Below, piece after piece: positions 27,374 to 35,327 of a stretch of DNA of 64,000 nucleotides. The DNA comes from CAYXZQ01 sp963717515 (lineage in GTDB: Archaea > Nanobdellota > Nanobdellia > Woesearchaeales > DSVV01), in the NCBI GenBank assembly GCA_963717515.1, contig OY970338.1, positions 558,001 to 622,000 on the forward strand, read 5' to 3'. Both the position numbers and the translations under genes were made by a program. The notes under the pieces are model-generated. The model did not search any database, was not told where the DNA came from, and saw nothing but the letters and a program-made list of their open reading frames with translations. Numbering within the stretch: position 1 is the first letter of the stretch; every line of letters begins with the position of its first letter.

Positions 27374-27456
27374 GTTCCATCCAGATTCGGAATCTCCTGC
27401 AATTTCGACAGATTTAAATACCAGTGAGTTCATAAAAACAAAAAAACGGTGATATA

Positions 27457-27603
27457 ATGAACAAGAAAGCTTTCGTTGGCCTCTGGGCAGATGTTTTCAA
27501 AGGGATAGTTTATGGATTCATCATCGGTGTTGTCGTGATGATCCTTATAATAAAAGGGATTATTCCTCTCTCCTTCCTGCAATCGATGCTTTGCGGCAGC
27601 TAA
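27457..27603 (+). CDS. Single-pass membrane micro-protein
   Basis: A 48-codon gene encodes a short hydrophilic start (MNKKAFVGLWADVFKG), one hydrophobic helix (VYGFIIGVVVMILIIKGII) and a short tail with one Cys. GGTGAT lies 5 nt before the ATG, matching the archaeal anti-Shine-Dalgarno, and a TATA-like GATTTAAATACC lies further upstream. The clean signals make it a probable real gene despite its size. Function is unknown. It converges on rrp42, 7 nt away. Confidence 0.55.
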   Translation: MNKKAFVGLWADVFKGIVYGFIIGVVVMILIIKGIIPLSFLQSMLCGS

Positions 27604-27610
27604 AAAAAAA

Positions 27611-28381
27611 TTATAAAAAGCTGCGCAGGACCTTGGATTTTTCTAGAGCCAAATCAACCATCCTGCCAACATCATCTACTGATATAGGACTGTCCCCCCC
27701 CTTCTGGAGTGCGCAAAGCACGCCCTTATCCGTCGTGGTTATAGTCAACCTTGCATCAAGATTTTTCTCTTCCTCATGCAGAGGGTCAACAAGAAGGCTG
27801 TTTCCTATCTTGAGCACAGTGACTGAAATAGGCGTCTTGCTCAGCTCTATCTTCCTGTCGGTCTTTGTCTTGTAATCTAATTCCTCGTTCTCATATTTTG
27901 GGAAGCGGGCATCTCTCAAAGCTGCAATTGCTGCTAAAGCAGATGCATCAAGAAGGTTTCCTGCATCATTGAGCGTGCAGATGTCAACTATTATCATCCA
28001 GCATTTCTCACCTTTCTTGATGATGAGCTTCTTCAGATCAATCGCCCCTGATTCCCTGATTCCTCTGTCGACGACCCTGGCGAGCTCGATTGCAGGCATG
28101 CCTGGCGGTCCCGACTCAAATTTAGGGCTTGCCATAGCAAGGAATTCGGCATTGACCATGATTGCGCCATCCTCTGGCCTGTCAGGGAACGGCTGGGAAA
28201 CCTCCATCTTGATGCCTGCTATGACATCTGTCTCGCCGAACCTCACCCTTGCAGAACCTTCTGCTGTGGATGACACGCCGTATTCGACAGATATCTCACG
28301 GTATTCGTCAAGCTTCCTGCCGTCGATCCTTATGTTCTTTGATAAGGAATTCTCAAGGTGCTGTTTGAATTCATTGTTCAT
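27611..28381 (-). CDS. rrp42: Exosome complex subunit Rrp42
   Basis: This is a 256-residue RNase PH-fold protein, the non-catalytic half of the archaeal exosome hexamer that works with Rrp41. Typical features are NIRIDGRKLDEYREISVEYGV at the start, VRFGETDVIAGIKMEV, LARVVDRGIRESGAIDLKKL and the conserved C-terminal half. An upstream ATG at 28393 is in frame, but the ATG at 28381 is preferred because GGTGAT lies 4 nt before it, inside the end of rrp41. The 11-nt overlap with rrp41 implies coupled translation. It is the last gene of the exosome-proteasome operon. Confidence 0.95.
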   Translation of the reverse strand: MNNEFKQHLENSLSKNIRIDGRKLDEYREISVEYGVSSTAEGSARVRFGETDVIAGIKMEVSQPFPDRPEDGAIMVNAEFLAMASPKFESGPPGMPAIELARVVDRGIRESGAIDLKKLIIKKGEKCWMIIVDICTLNDAGNLLDASALAAIAALRDARFPKYENEELDYKTKTDRKIELSKTPISVTVLKIGNSLLVDPLHEEEKNLDARLTITTTDKGVLCALQKGGDSPISVDDVGRMVDLALEKSKVLRSFL

Positions 28382-29093
28382 TGTTATCACCATTAATCCT
28401 GTATTTCTCCTTCAATGCATTTCTTTGTATCTCATTTATCTTCTGGATCGGCCCCTTGACAAGGTTGAATCCCTCCATGAGCTGCTCCTTGGTCACCTCA
28501 CCATCCATCTGGAGCAGGGTTATCATCCCTGTCGACGGTATCATGGCGACAGGAATATCAGCTACAGGTCCGTCCTTATAAGCCTCTTCCTTGTAATCAA
28601 GGTCTATCACCAGCTTGTCATCTACCCTGCCGACTGAGACAGCAGCCACCATGTCCTTCATGGTGATGCCTGCGTCTGCAAGAGCTATCGAGGCTGCACA
28701 GATTCCAGCACACCTTGAGCCCGCGTCAGTCTGCGGAAGCTCGATAAAGACGTCCACAACTGCATTTGGGAACTCGTGAAGGTCGACTACTTCATGCAAT
28801 GCCTTCTCTGTAACCATTGAAATCTCCTTGGACCTCCTGTTGGTACCAGGCCGCACCCGGTCACCCATGCCTGAGAAGGGCATCATGTTGTAGCTGCATC
28901 TCAGCACACCTTTTGCAGGGTCCTGGAGAAACCTGGGATAGAGGTCCCTCGGACCGTATACGGTCGCGTAGGCCTCTGTGTCGCCAATCTTGAAATAGCC
29001 TGAGCCCACAGCATTGGGGATTACCCCTGCCTTGGCAACAATTGGACGCAACTCATCTAATTTCCTGTTGTCATGTCTCTTGTCATAAGTCAT
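28371..29093 (-). CDS. rrp41: Exosome complex exonuclease Rrp41
   Basis: This 240-residue protein is the catalytic RNase PH subunit of the exosome, which degrades RNA 3' to 5' using phosphate. RCSYNMMPFSGMGDRVRPGT and the following NRRSKEI carry the phosphate- and RNA-binding arginines, and VGRVDDKLVIDLDYKEE the acidic catalytic residues. Start ATG 29093 overlaps the rrp4 stop as ATGA. The order rrp4-rrp41-rrp42 is conserved across archaea. Confidence 0.96.
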   Translation of the reverse strand: MTYDKRHDNRKLDELRPIVAKAGVIPNAVGSGYFKIGDTEAYATVYGPRDLYPRFLQDPAKGVLRCSYNMMPFSGMGDRVRPGTNRRSKEISMVTEKALHEVVDLHEFPNAVVDVFIELPQTDAGSRCAGICAASIALADAGITMKDMVAAVSVGRVDDKLVIDLDYKEEAYKDGPVADIPVAMIPSTGMITLLQMDGEVTKEQLMEGFNLVKGPIQKINEIQRNALKEKYRINGDNNEQ

Positions 29094-29932
29094 TTTGATT
29101 CACCGTTTCCTGCCTCATTATCATCCATCTTGCCATTGTTCAAAGGGGCAGCTCTCTCCCTGTGATAGCCTTCCCTGCCACTGTTCATCCTGGCATTGCC
29201 TGGCTGGGCTGCGCCTGCCTGGCTTGGACGGGGCTGGACACTCCCTCTCTTTGCATTCTTATCAAGGAAAGCCTTTATCTTCTCAGTCAGGCCGGGGTGA
29301 TGTGATTCCATCTCGATCTTCTTGATGGTCTTGACTGCGAGAGCCTCTTCCTCGGGACTTCCGAGCAGCCATATCAGACCGTTCTGCCCAACTATCACCT
29401 GGCAGTTTGTCGCCTGCTTGATCATGGTCACCATCGAGCCCTGCTTGCCAATGATCCTTGGGACCTTGTAAGGGTTTACATTGATTATCCTTCCGCCCTT
29501 GAGCTTCTTGAGACCGGGTCCTTTCATGGTCAGGTCAATCAGTCTCTGGCTTGTCATCTTGATTATCTTGCAGACGACATAATCACCGAGTTGGTAGTAT
29601 GATGTCAGGTCTGCTCCGCGCGCTATGTATTCAGATGAGCCATCTTTGAGCATGAGCATGGCTGTGTATGCTGAATTTGTGTCAATCCTCCAGCCGCTCA
29701 TCGTGACATCAATGACTTTTCCGATTATCACATCATTTGTCTTCGGGTTGTAACAGCCTGAGACAGGTATTATCTTGAGTGCCCTGCCGTCAAGCGTTAT
29801 TATCCCCAGCCTTGAAGCCATTATCCTGTTGTCTGTCCTGTACGTCCCGAAACCAGGGAGGTAGTCCATGCCTTCTGCAAGGACCTCTCCCGGCACCACA
29901 ATGCTCTTTTCCTTAACTATCAAATTAGCCAT
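29090..29932 (-). CDS. rrp4: Exosome RNA-binding cap subunit Rrp4
   Basis: This is a 280-residue protein with an N-terminal domain (VVPGEVLAEGMDYLPGFGTY), a central S1 domain (VIDVTMSGWRIDTNSAYTAM) and a KH-like domain (YKVPRIIGKQGSMVTMIKQA). It forms the RNA entry cap of the exosome. The final 55 residues are a low-complexity extension rich in Gly, Ala, Gln, Asn and Arg that exceeds the usual length and may be a flexible RNA-contacting tail. GAAGGTGAA lies just upstream, and the ATG overlaps the SBDS stop by one base. Confidence 0.95.
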   Translation of the reverse strand: MANLIVKEKSIVVPGEVLAEGMDYLPGFGTYRTDNRIMASRLGIITLDGRALKIIPVSGCYNPKTNDVIIGKVIDVTMSGWRIDTNSAYTAMLMLKDGSSEYIARGADLTSYYQLGDYVVCKIIKMTSQRLIDLTMKGPGLKKLKGGRIINVNPYKVPRIIGKQGSMVTMIKQATNCQVIVGQNGLIWLLGSPEEEALAVKTIKKIEMESHHPGLTEKIKAFLDKNAKRGSVQPRPSQAGAAQPGNARMNSGREGYHRERAAPLNNGKMDDNEAGNGESK

Positions 29933-30645
29933 TAGTATTCACCTTCTTCACTCTTCATTATCTTTGTCTCGACATTCCCCTGAGTTATCTTGTTGACCTG
30001 GTCAAAAAGATCTGCCTGAAGCCCTGCGGGTATCTCTATCACACAGGCCCAGGATCCGTCATTGAGCCACTCATCCTTCTTCAGTTTTCCAAAGCCTGAT
30101 ACAGCAGAATATGCCTTGCCAGTGTATTCAGCAGGGATCCTTATCGCTATCTCCCGCTTCTCAAAGCGTATGGGAAGGATAGGCCGCAGGAGCTTGACAA
30201 TCTGCTCAACCTGGTCCTCTGCTCTCCTGTGCTCGTCAATCTTCACCTTGGCCTCTTCAAACGCGAGCTCAAGCCTGGTTGCCGGATGGGGGAGATTGGT
30301 CTTTGGGTCAACGCCATTCCTGCGGATTATGTCAAGGATCTTCTTCCTTTTCTGGTCGCGTAGCCCTGCCCTGTGCTCAGCAGTCACCTGGATCTCTCCT
30401 TTCCGGATTATCTTCTTGGCTACTTCTGATACATCTGATGAGCCGAATATGTTTTCCATATGGGCATCAGATGCGAGCAGGCCTTTCTTAGCGTCATCAA
30501 AGACCTTGTCTGCTGCAAGAATATCTCCCATGGAGACATCCTTACCCTCTTTGAATTTCAGCGCTGCATCGCAGTCGACCAATACCTCAAAATTGAGCCC
30601 CTGGGTCTTGAACCGCGCTACAACTGCCTTGTCTACATCTACCAT
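29932..30645 (-). CDS. sbds: Ribosome maturation protein SBDS
   Basis: This 237-residue protein is the archaeal SBDS/Sdo1 orthologue, which helps release the anti-association factor from the large subunit. It begins MVDVDKAVVARFKTQGLNFE and has the usual FEKREIAIRIPAEYTGKAYS in the C-terminal domain. A GTG at 30654 overlaps the psmA stop, but the ATG at 30645 is preferred because GTGATC lies just before it and the product then has the family start. It sits between psmA and rrp4 in the classical superoperon. Confidence 0.95.
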   Translation of the reverse strand: MVDVDKAVVARFKTQGLNFEVLVDCDAALKFKEGKDVSMGDILAADKVFDDAKKGLLASDAHMENIFGSSDVSEVAKKIIRKGEIQVTAEHRAGLRDQKRKKILDIIRRNGVDPKTNLPHPATRLELAFEEAKVKIDEHRRAEDQVEQIVKLLRPILPIRFEKREIAIRIPAEYTGKAYSAVSGFGKLKKDEWLNDGSWACVIEIPAGLQADLFDQVNKITQGNVETKIMKSEEGEY

Positions 30646-30650
30646 GCTGA

Positions 30651-31394
30651 TCACTTCTTCTTGATATGGCCCTTGACTTCAGAATACACCTTCTTGAGCC
30701 TCTCGGCATCGATTCTCACGAACTCTTTCTTGTCAGAGCGTATGAAGACACAGTCAAGCCTCTCGATGTTGAAGTTCTCCTCGACGACAGAAGCTATAGC
30801 CTTCACAGCAAGCTTAAGCCCTTCATCAAGTGTCATATCAGGATTGTATTCCTTGTGCAGTATCTCCTCGACTGCCTGGTCTCCATCGCCGATGGCTGCT
30901 GCCCTGTACTCGAAGAATATGCCTGTAGGGTCTGTCTCGTAAAGCCTTGGCTTGTTGTTGTCTATCCCTGCAAAGAGCAGCGATACGCCAAAAGGCCTCA
31001 ACCCACCGGACTGGGTGCATAGCTGCTTTAGGTTCGCGATGTCCTTGACAATGGTTATGATGTCGACCGGGCTGTCATAGGTCACCCTGTACTGCTGGGC
31101 CTTTAGCTGGGCCCTTTCGACGAGCACGCGGGCATCGGAAAGTATGCCTGATGCTGTCGCGCCTATATGATCATCTATCTGAAAAATCTTCTCGACTGAT
31201 TCAGGGACGATAAGCTTGTCCACTATCCTCTTGTCTGTGCACAACAGAACTCCGTCCCGGCATGTTATGCCTATGGCTGTCGAGCCCTGCTTGACTGTCT
31301 TTTTCGCGTACTCGACCTGGAGCAGTCTTCCGTCAGGGGAAAACATCGTAATCGCCCTGTCATATCCCATTAGCTGATGGTTCATTGGCTGCAT
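30651..31394 (-). CDS. psmA: Proteasome subunit alpha
   Basis: This is a 247-residue proteasome alpha subunit. The N-terminal gate and signature are clear: GYDRAITMFSPDGRLLQVEY followed by AKKTVKQGSTAIGI. Alpha rings guide substrates into the beta-subunit chamber and bind the unfoldase. The ATG at 31394 is preceded by GGAGG and lies at the edge of a 96-bp tandem duplication that copies the ribosome binding site and first codons upstream. No beta subunit is in the window. It heads the psmA-SBDS-rrp4-rrp41-rrp42 group. Confidence 0.96.
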   Translation of the reverse strand: MQPMNHQLMGYDRAITMFSPDGRLLQVEYAKKTVKQGSTAIGITCRDGVLLCTDKRIVDKLIVPESVEKIFQIDDHIGATASGILSDARVLVERAQLKAQQYRVTYDSPVDIITIVKDIANLKQLCTQSGGLRPFGVSLLFAGIDNNKPRLYETDPTGIFFEYRAAAIGDGDQAVEEILHKEYNPDMTLDEGLKLAVKAIASVVEENFNIERLDCVFIRSDKKEFVRIDAERLKKVYSEVKGHIKKK

Positions 31395-31605
31395 TTTATC
31401 TCATCCTCCATTGTTGATTTATTGTCCATTTTCAAATCGGAAATGCAGGCAATACCAGGGAATACCGAATTCCCGCTGCATTGGCTGCATTTTATCTCAT
31501 CCTCCATTGTTGATTTATTGTCCATTTTCAAATCGGAAATGCAGGCAATACCAGGGAATACCGAATTCCCGCTGCATTGGCTGCATTTTATCTCACCCTC
31601 CATAT
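31383..31605. repeat. 96-bp tandem duplication across the psmA start
   Basis: The sequence repeats with a period of exactly 96 bp at 31383-31478 and 31479-31574, with a partial third copy from 31575 to about 31605. On the minus strand each copy contains GGAGG(A/G)TGAGATAAA followed by ATGCAGCCAATG, the ribosome binding site and first four codons of psmA. The two upstream copies therefore present decoy starts for a 23-codon frame. The first two copies are nearly identical, so the event is recent. Confidence 0.9.
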
Positions 31606-31665
31606 GTGTTTTTTTATTGTGTTTTTTGTTCATTGCTAATCTTTTGTATTGAATGTTTTTCTGGA

Positions 31666-32031
31666 TTATCCTACAACATATTTTTCATAAGCCTTCCTGA
31701 GCACGCCTGATGCACCAAGACTCCTGACGACAACGTCAGTGCCTGCAATCCTGTCTATAAGGCAGAATGATGCCCTGAGGTGGTCCATATAATTGTGGCC
31801 GACTCTCACCAGCCCCCTCTGTTTGCGTTCGTCAAACTTTTCATGGAGCACTATAACCCCTGCAAGAGAAGAGCCACGGGCCCCGAGATACTCCTTGACC
31901 CCGTCAGAGATTGCATCCCTTACCCGCTTAAAACCGCTGATTTTCTGTTTCGAGACGATTTCAAAGGCTAAATAACGCTTTTTTTCCCTCAGGCTTGGCA
32001 TAACAGCCTTAATCTTCTTCATCGGTGCCAT
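31666..32031 (-). CDS. rnp2: RNase P protein component 2 (Pop5-like)
   Basis: This protein of about 121 residues has the archaeal Pop5/Rnp2 opening (MPSLREKKRYLAFEIVS) and the middle segment LAGVIVLHEKFDERKQRGLVRVGHNYMD typical of the family. With Rpp30 it activates the RNase P RNA that trims tRNA leaders. Starts at TTG 32040, ATG 32031 and ATG 32022 are all possible; 32031 is chosen as the first ATG after GGGTGA. It lies upstream of psmA, as in other archaea, with about 270 nt between them that include the 96-bp repeats. Confidence 0.9.
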   Translation of the reverse strand: MAPMKKIKAVMPSLREKKRYLAFEIVSKQKISGFKRVRDAISDGVKEYLGARGSSLAGVIVLHEKFDERKQRGLVRVGHNYMDHLRASFCLIDRIAGTDVVVRSLGASGVLRKAYEKYVVG

Positions 32032-32041
32032 TTCACCCAAA

Positions 32042-32059
32042 TCAACTAGTTTTAGTTGA
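32042..32059. promoter_or_regulatory. Inverted repeat in the rnp2 leader
   Basis: TCAACTA and TAGTTGA form a perfect 7-bp inverted repeat around GTTT, about 10 nt upstream of the rnp2 start. A TATA box (CTTTATAAACC, minus strand, near 32124-32133) implies a leader of about 70 nt, so the repeat would be in the transcript. It could be a translational control hairpin or a DNA operator. Confidence 0.4.
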
Positions 32060-32130
32060 GAAAAAAGTAAACAGACTCTTTTTTCCTTTCTTCTCTCACG
32101 GAAACGGAGAAAGTTTTATGGTTTATAAAG

Positions 32131-33483
32131 TTAATGTTTTTGTCTCTGACCATACAGGCCGAGTATCTCATCCCGCTTCTCTTCCATGAGTTCCTCTGTG
32201 TCTGCCTCGACATTGAGCCTGAGCAGAGGCTCGGTGTTGGATGCACGGATATTTGCCCACCAGCCATCATATATGACCGACACCCCATCCAGGTGCAGTA
32301 TCTCCTTTGCGTCATTGAAGTGCTCTTCCACCTTCTCCATTACAGACGAAGTGCTGTCGACTTTCCTGTTCAACTCCCCGCTCTGGAAGTATCTCTTCAT
32401 GTTGCCTGCCAGCTCTGAAAACTTCCTGCCTGATTTCAGCAGGAGATTGATTATCCTCACTGTTGCAAGAGCGCTTGACTCAGCATTGAAGTTCTCCTCG
32501 AAATAATAATGGCCTGAAAGCTCACCTGCAAAAGACGCGCCTTCCTCCCTCATCTGATCCTTTATGAATGCATGGCCAACCCTGCACATAAGTGCCCTGC
32601 CGCCATTATTCTCGATTATCTCTTTGACTATCTTTGAGCTTCGCAGGTCGTATAATATTGTTGCACTTTTCTTATTTGAGAGGAGGTCCTGTGCAATGAG
32701 AGCTGTCAGGAAATCATTCCTGACTATATCCCCTTTCTCATCCACCATACCGCACCTGTCTGCATCCCCGTCGAAAGCGACACCCAGGTCGGCTTTCTCT
32801 TCAACGACTCTCTTCCTGAGATCGTCAAGGGTCTCGTGCTTGAGAGGGTTTGCCTCATGGTTCGGGAAATTCCCGTCAGGCTCCTCGAACATCGGGATGA
32901 TCTCTATTCCCTGGAGATCCAGGCCATCAATCGCGTATTTGCCCATGCCGTTGCCGAAATCCGCGACAATCTTCAGATGCTTATTTCCAGGATTTTGGAA
33001 ATGCCCCCTTATGAACTCCTTGTACCTCTCGACGATACTGTCCTTGGTGACATTCCCTGGCTTGTCAGCCTCTTTGAACTCATTTCTTATGACCAGATCC
33101 CTGATGTCCATTATCCCTGTCTCGCCGCTGAGCGGAATCGCTTTCTCCCTGCAGATCTTGAAGCCGTTCCAGCCTCCGGGGTTGTGGGATGCTGTGACCA
33201 TGACCGAGGCATCAGCACCGAGCATACCATTTGCATAATAATGCATGGGAGTCGTGCACAACCCTATATCTATTACATCAGCTCCCTGCATGGTGATGCC
33301 CCTTATGAGCTCTTTCTTGAATATTGGTGAGGATTCCCTCATATCCATGCAAACTATGACTTTTCTGGAGCCGATGAAATCCACTACAGCCCTCCCAATC
33401 CTGAAAGCAATCTCAGGATTGAGGTCCTGCGGGACAAGCCCCCTGACATCATATGCCTTGAATATAGCCTTGTTTATCTCCAA
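32131..33483 (-). CDS. Phosphomannomutase/phosphoglucomutase
   Basis: This 450-residue alpha-D-phosphohexomutase interconverts hexose 6-phosphate and 1-phosphate. The phosphoserine loop is VMVTASHNPGGWNGFK, the metal-binding loop GVAFDGDADRCG, the sugar-binding region FAGELSGHYYF and the phosphate-binding loop RASNTEPLLRL. Length and motif order are normal. It starts 11 nt after the RHH-nucleotidyltransferase gene ends, so the pair probably makes a hexose 1-phosphate and then its nucleotide sugar. Mannose versus glucose specificity is not decided. Confidence 0.93.
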   Translation of the reverse strand: MEINKAIFKAYDVRGLVPQDLNPEIAFRIGRAVVDFIGSRKVIVCMDMRESSPIFKKELIRGITMQGADVIDIGLCTTPMHYYANGMLGADASVMVTASHNPGGWNGFKICREKAIPLSGETGIMDIRDLVIRNEFKEADKPGNVTKDSIVERYKEFIRGHFQNPGNKHLKIVADFGNGMGKYAIDGLDLQGIEIIPMFEEPDGNFPNHEANPLKHETLDDLRKRVVEEKADLGVAFDGDADRCGMVDEKGDIVRNDFLTALIAQDLLSNKKSATILYDLRSSKIVKEIIENNGGRALMCRVGHAFIKDQMREEGASFAGELSGHYYFEENFNAESSALATVRIINLLLKSGRKFSELAGNMKRYFQSGELNRKVDSTSSVMEKVEEHFNDAKEILHLDGVSVIYDGWWANIRASNTEPLLRLNVEADTEELMEEKRDEILGLYGQRQKH

Positions 33484-33494
33484 TCAAAACACCC

Positions 33495-34307
33495 CTACCT
33501 CTGCCATTCCTTCTCAGCCCTGGCATAACCATCTTCCTGGCTGATGTCGAACCACTGCCCTGAGAAAGGGTATGCCACGAGCTTGTTCTGCTCTGCGAGC
33601 TTCGGGAAGAAATCATAGAACATCTTGACATCGTCAGGTATCATGTCGACCACTTCCAGCGAGAGCAGGTAGAGCCCTGCATTGATTAGCTTTATCTTCT
33701 GGGCATCATCCTTGGGCTTCTCGCGAAACCTCTTGACCCTCGTTCCGTCGACGCTCACGACGCCGTATGACTTCGGGTCCTCGACAGTCGTCAGGGCAAT
33801 CGTCGCAAGTGCGTTGTTCTCCCTGTGCGTGCGGTACATGTCAGAGAGGTTCACGTCCTTGAGCTCGTCTGAATATGTCACGAAGAAGCTGCCGCTGAGG
33901 AATGGGCGCGCCTTCTTAACAAGTGTCGTCGTGCCTGAGGGCTTGTCCTCGTCTATGTACCTGATTCTCACCCCGAACCTGCTGCCATTGCCGAAATATT
34001 CCTTTATCTTCTCTTTCCTGTAGCAGACACCTATGAGTATGTCCTTGACATTATACCCCCTGAAAAGGTCGATAAGATGCTCGATGACAGGCTTGTTGTG
34101 GATCTTGAGCATCCCGATGGGCATGCCCTCTCTTTTCCCACCGCCAGCTGCCAGGATGATGGCATGCTGGGGTATGTCCACCTGGAGGCCCTTGTGCAGC
34201 AGAAGCTCTATTGCATGGCTCCTGTTCTTTATATGGAAACCGTCCACGCTCTGGTCGATATTCTTGAGTATCTCAGAATCCAGCGTCAGCGTCACCCTCT
34301 CTTTCAT
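33495..34307 (-). CDS. Ribbon-helix-helix/sugar nucleotidyltransferase fusion
   Basis: Residues 1-45 are a ribbon-helix-helix DNA-binding domain: VTLTLDSEILKNIDQSVDGF and then NRSHAIELLLHKGL. Residues 48-270 are a sugar-phosphate nucleotidyltransferase domain (AIILAAGGGKREG, HNKPVIEHLIDLFRGYN, FFVTYSDELKD, FREKPK). The N-terminal loop is LAAGGGKREGMPIGMLKIHNKP, so the usual GTR triplet is replaced by GKR. RHH proteins bind DNA as dimers, so the enzyme could regulate its own operon in response to substrate; this is an inference. A TATA box near 34330-34340 serves it, and the phosphohexomutase follows. Confidence 0.85.
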   Translation of the reverse strand: MKERVTLTLDSEILKNIDQSVDGFHIKNRSHAIELLLHKGLQVDIPQHAIILAAGGGKREGMPIGMLKIHNKPVIEHLIDLFRGYNVKDILIGVCYRKEKIKEYFGNGSRFGVRIRYIDEDKPSGTTTLVKKARPFLSGSFFVTYSDELKDVNLSDMYRTHRENNALATIALTTVEDPKSYGVVSVDGTRVKRFREKPKDDAQKIKLINAGLYLLSLEVVDMIPDDVKMFYDFFPKLAEQNKLVAYPFSGQWFDISQEDGYARAEKEWQR

Positions 34308-34415
34308 AATATCCCGGGATGATTGAGATGTATATAAATATTATGATTTCGTATGATGGGGTATGATAAACATCCATCCAAAAAATTTATATAAAAGTGG
34401 GAGTGCATCAATTCC

Positions 34416-35327
34416 ATGCCTCTTGTGAAGTCAAAGAAGATTCTTAACCTTGCGATGAAGAAGAGATATGCTGTCGGGCATTTCAATGTCGACAATCTTG
34501 AGACTGTACAGGCAGTGGTCTTGGCTGCCGAGGAGAAGAGGGCACCTGTGATGCTCGCCGTCTCTGAGTCGGAACTGAAGTACGCAGGTTTTGATAATCT
34601 GGTATCCATAATCAAGCTCGCTGCAAAGAATGCAAGGATCCCTGTCATGCTCCATCTCGACCATGGCAAGGACATGAAAACCATCAGGAGATGCATCGAT
34701 TCCGGGTTCTCATCAGTCATGATAGATGCGTCGTTCTATGACTTTGAGAAGAATGTTGAAATCACAAAAAGAGTGGTCAGGATGGCCAAGAAGAGAAGGG
34801 TGCCTGTCGAGGCTGAGCTTGGAAGCGTGGACCCGGGCAAAGACAGGAAGGGCGATGACAGGTTCACAGACCCTCATGAGGCCAGGGAATTCGCAAGGCT
34901 CACTGGCATCGATTCACTTGCAATATCCATCGGGACAAGCCATGGTGCATATAAGTTTGCTTCCAAGCCGAAGATTGACCTGAAAAGGCTGCAGCTCATC
35001 GACGATGTGGTCGATATCCCTCTCGTCCTTCACGGCGCTTCCGAGGTTCCGGCAGAATATGTAAAGCTAGGGATGAAGCACGGCGCAAAATGGAAAGGAG
35101 CAAAAGGCCTGGACAACAGGCACCTTTCGCTTGCATGCAGCATGGGAATCGACAAGGTCAATATCCATACAGACCTCAACATCATAAGGATCGCATCGAC
35201 CCGGCAGTACCTGGACAGGAATCCGGGCGAGACTGACCCGAGGAAAATTCAGGATTTTGCGAGGAGCAATGTCAGAGAATTTGTGAAGAAGAAGCTTGAT
35301 ATTCTCGGAAGCTCAGGCAAGGCCTAG
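34416..35327 (+). CDS. fba: Class II fructose-bisphosphate aldolase
   Basis: This is a 303-residue class II (zinc-dependent) aldolase, which interconverts fructose 1,6-bisphosphate with dihydroxyacetone phosphate and glyceraldehyde 3-phosphate. MLHLDHGKD carries the catalytic Asp and a zinc His, VEAELGSV the Glu, SIGTSHGAYK the second zinc His and LHGASEVP the third. Most archaea use class I or bifunctional enzymes, so a bacterial origin is likely. A TATA box (TTTATATAAAA) about 20 nt before the ATG supports the start. Its last 4 bp overlap the convergent methylthiotransferase gene. Confidence 0.93.
   Translation: MPLVKSKKILNLAMKKRYAVGHFNVDNLETVQAVVLAAEEKRAPVMLAVSESELKYAGFDNLVSIIKLAAKNARIPVMLHLDHGKDMKTIRRCIDSGFSSVMIDASFYDFEKNVEITKRVVRMAKKRRVPVEAELGSVDPGKDRKGDDRFTDPHEAREFARLTGIDSLAISIGTSHGAYKFASKPKIDLKRLQLIDDVVDIPLVLHGASEVPAEYVKLGMKHGAKWKGAKGLDNRHLSLACSMGIDKVNIHTDLNIIRIASTRQYLDRNPGETDPRKIQDFARSNVREFVKKKLDILGSSGKA

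Noticed and set aside
31382..31633. An 83-codon minus-strand frame with repeated CSQC peptide
   Set aside because: It exists only because the 96-bp tandem copies are divisible by three; it overlaps the psmA ribosome site and start in another frame.
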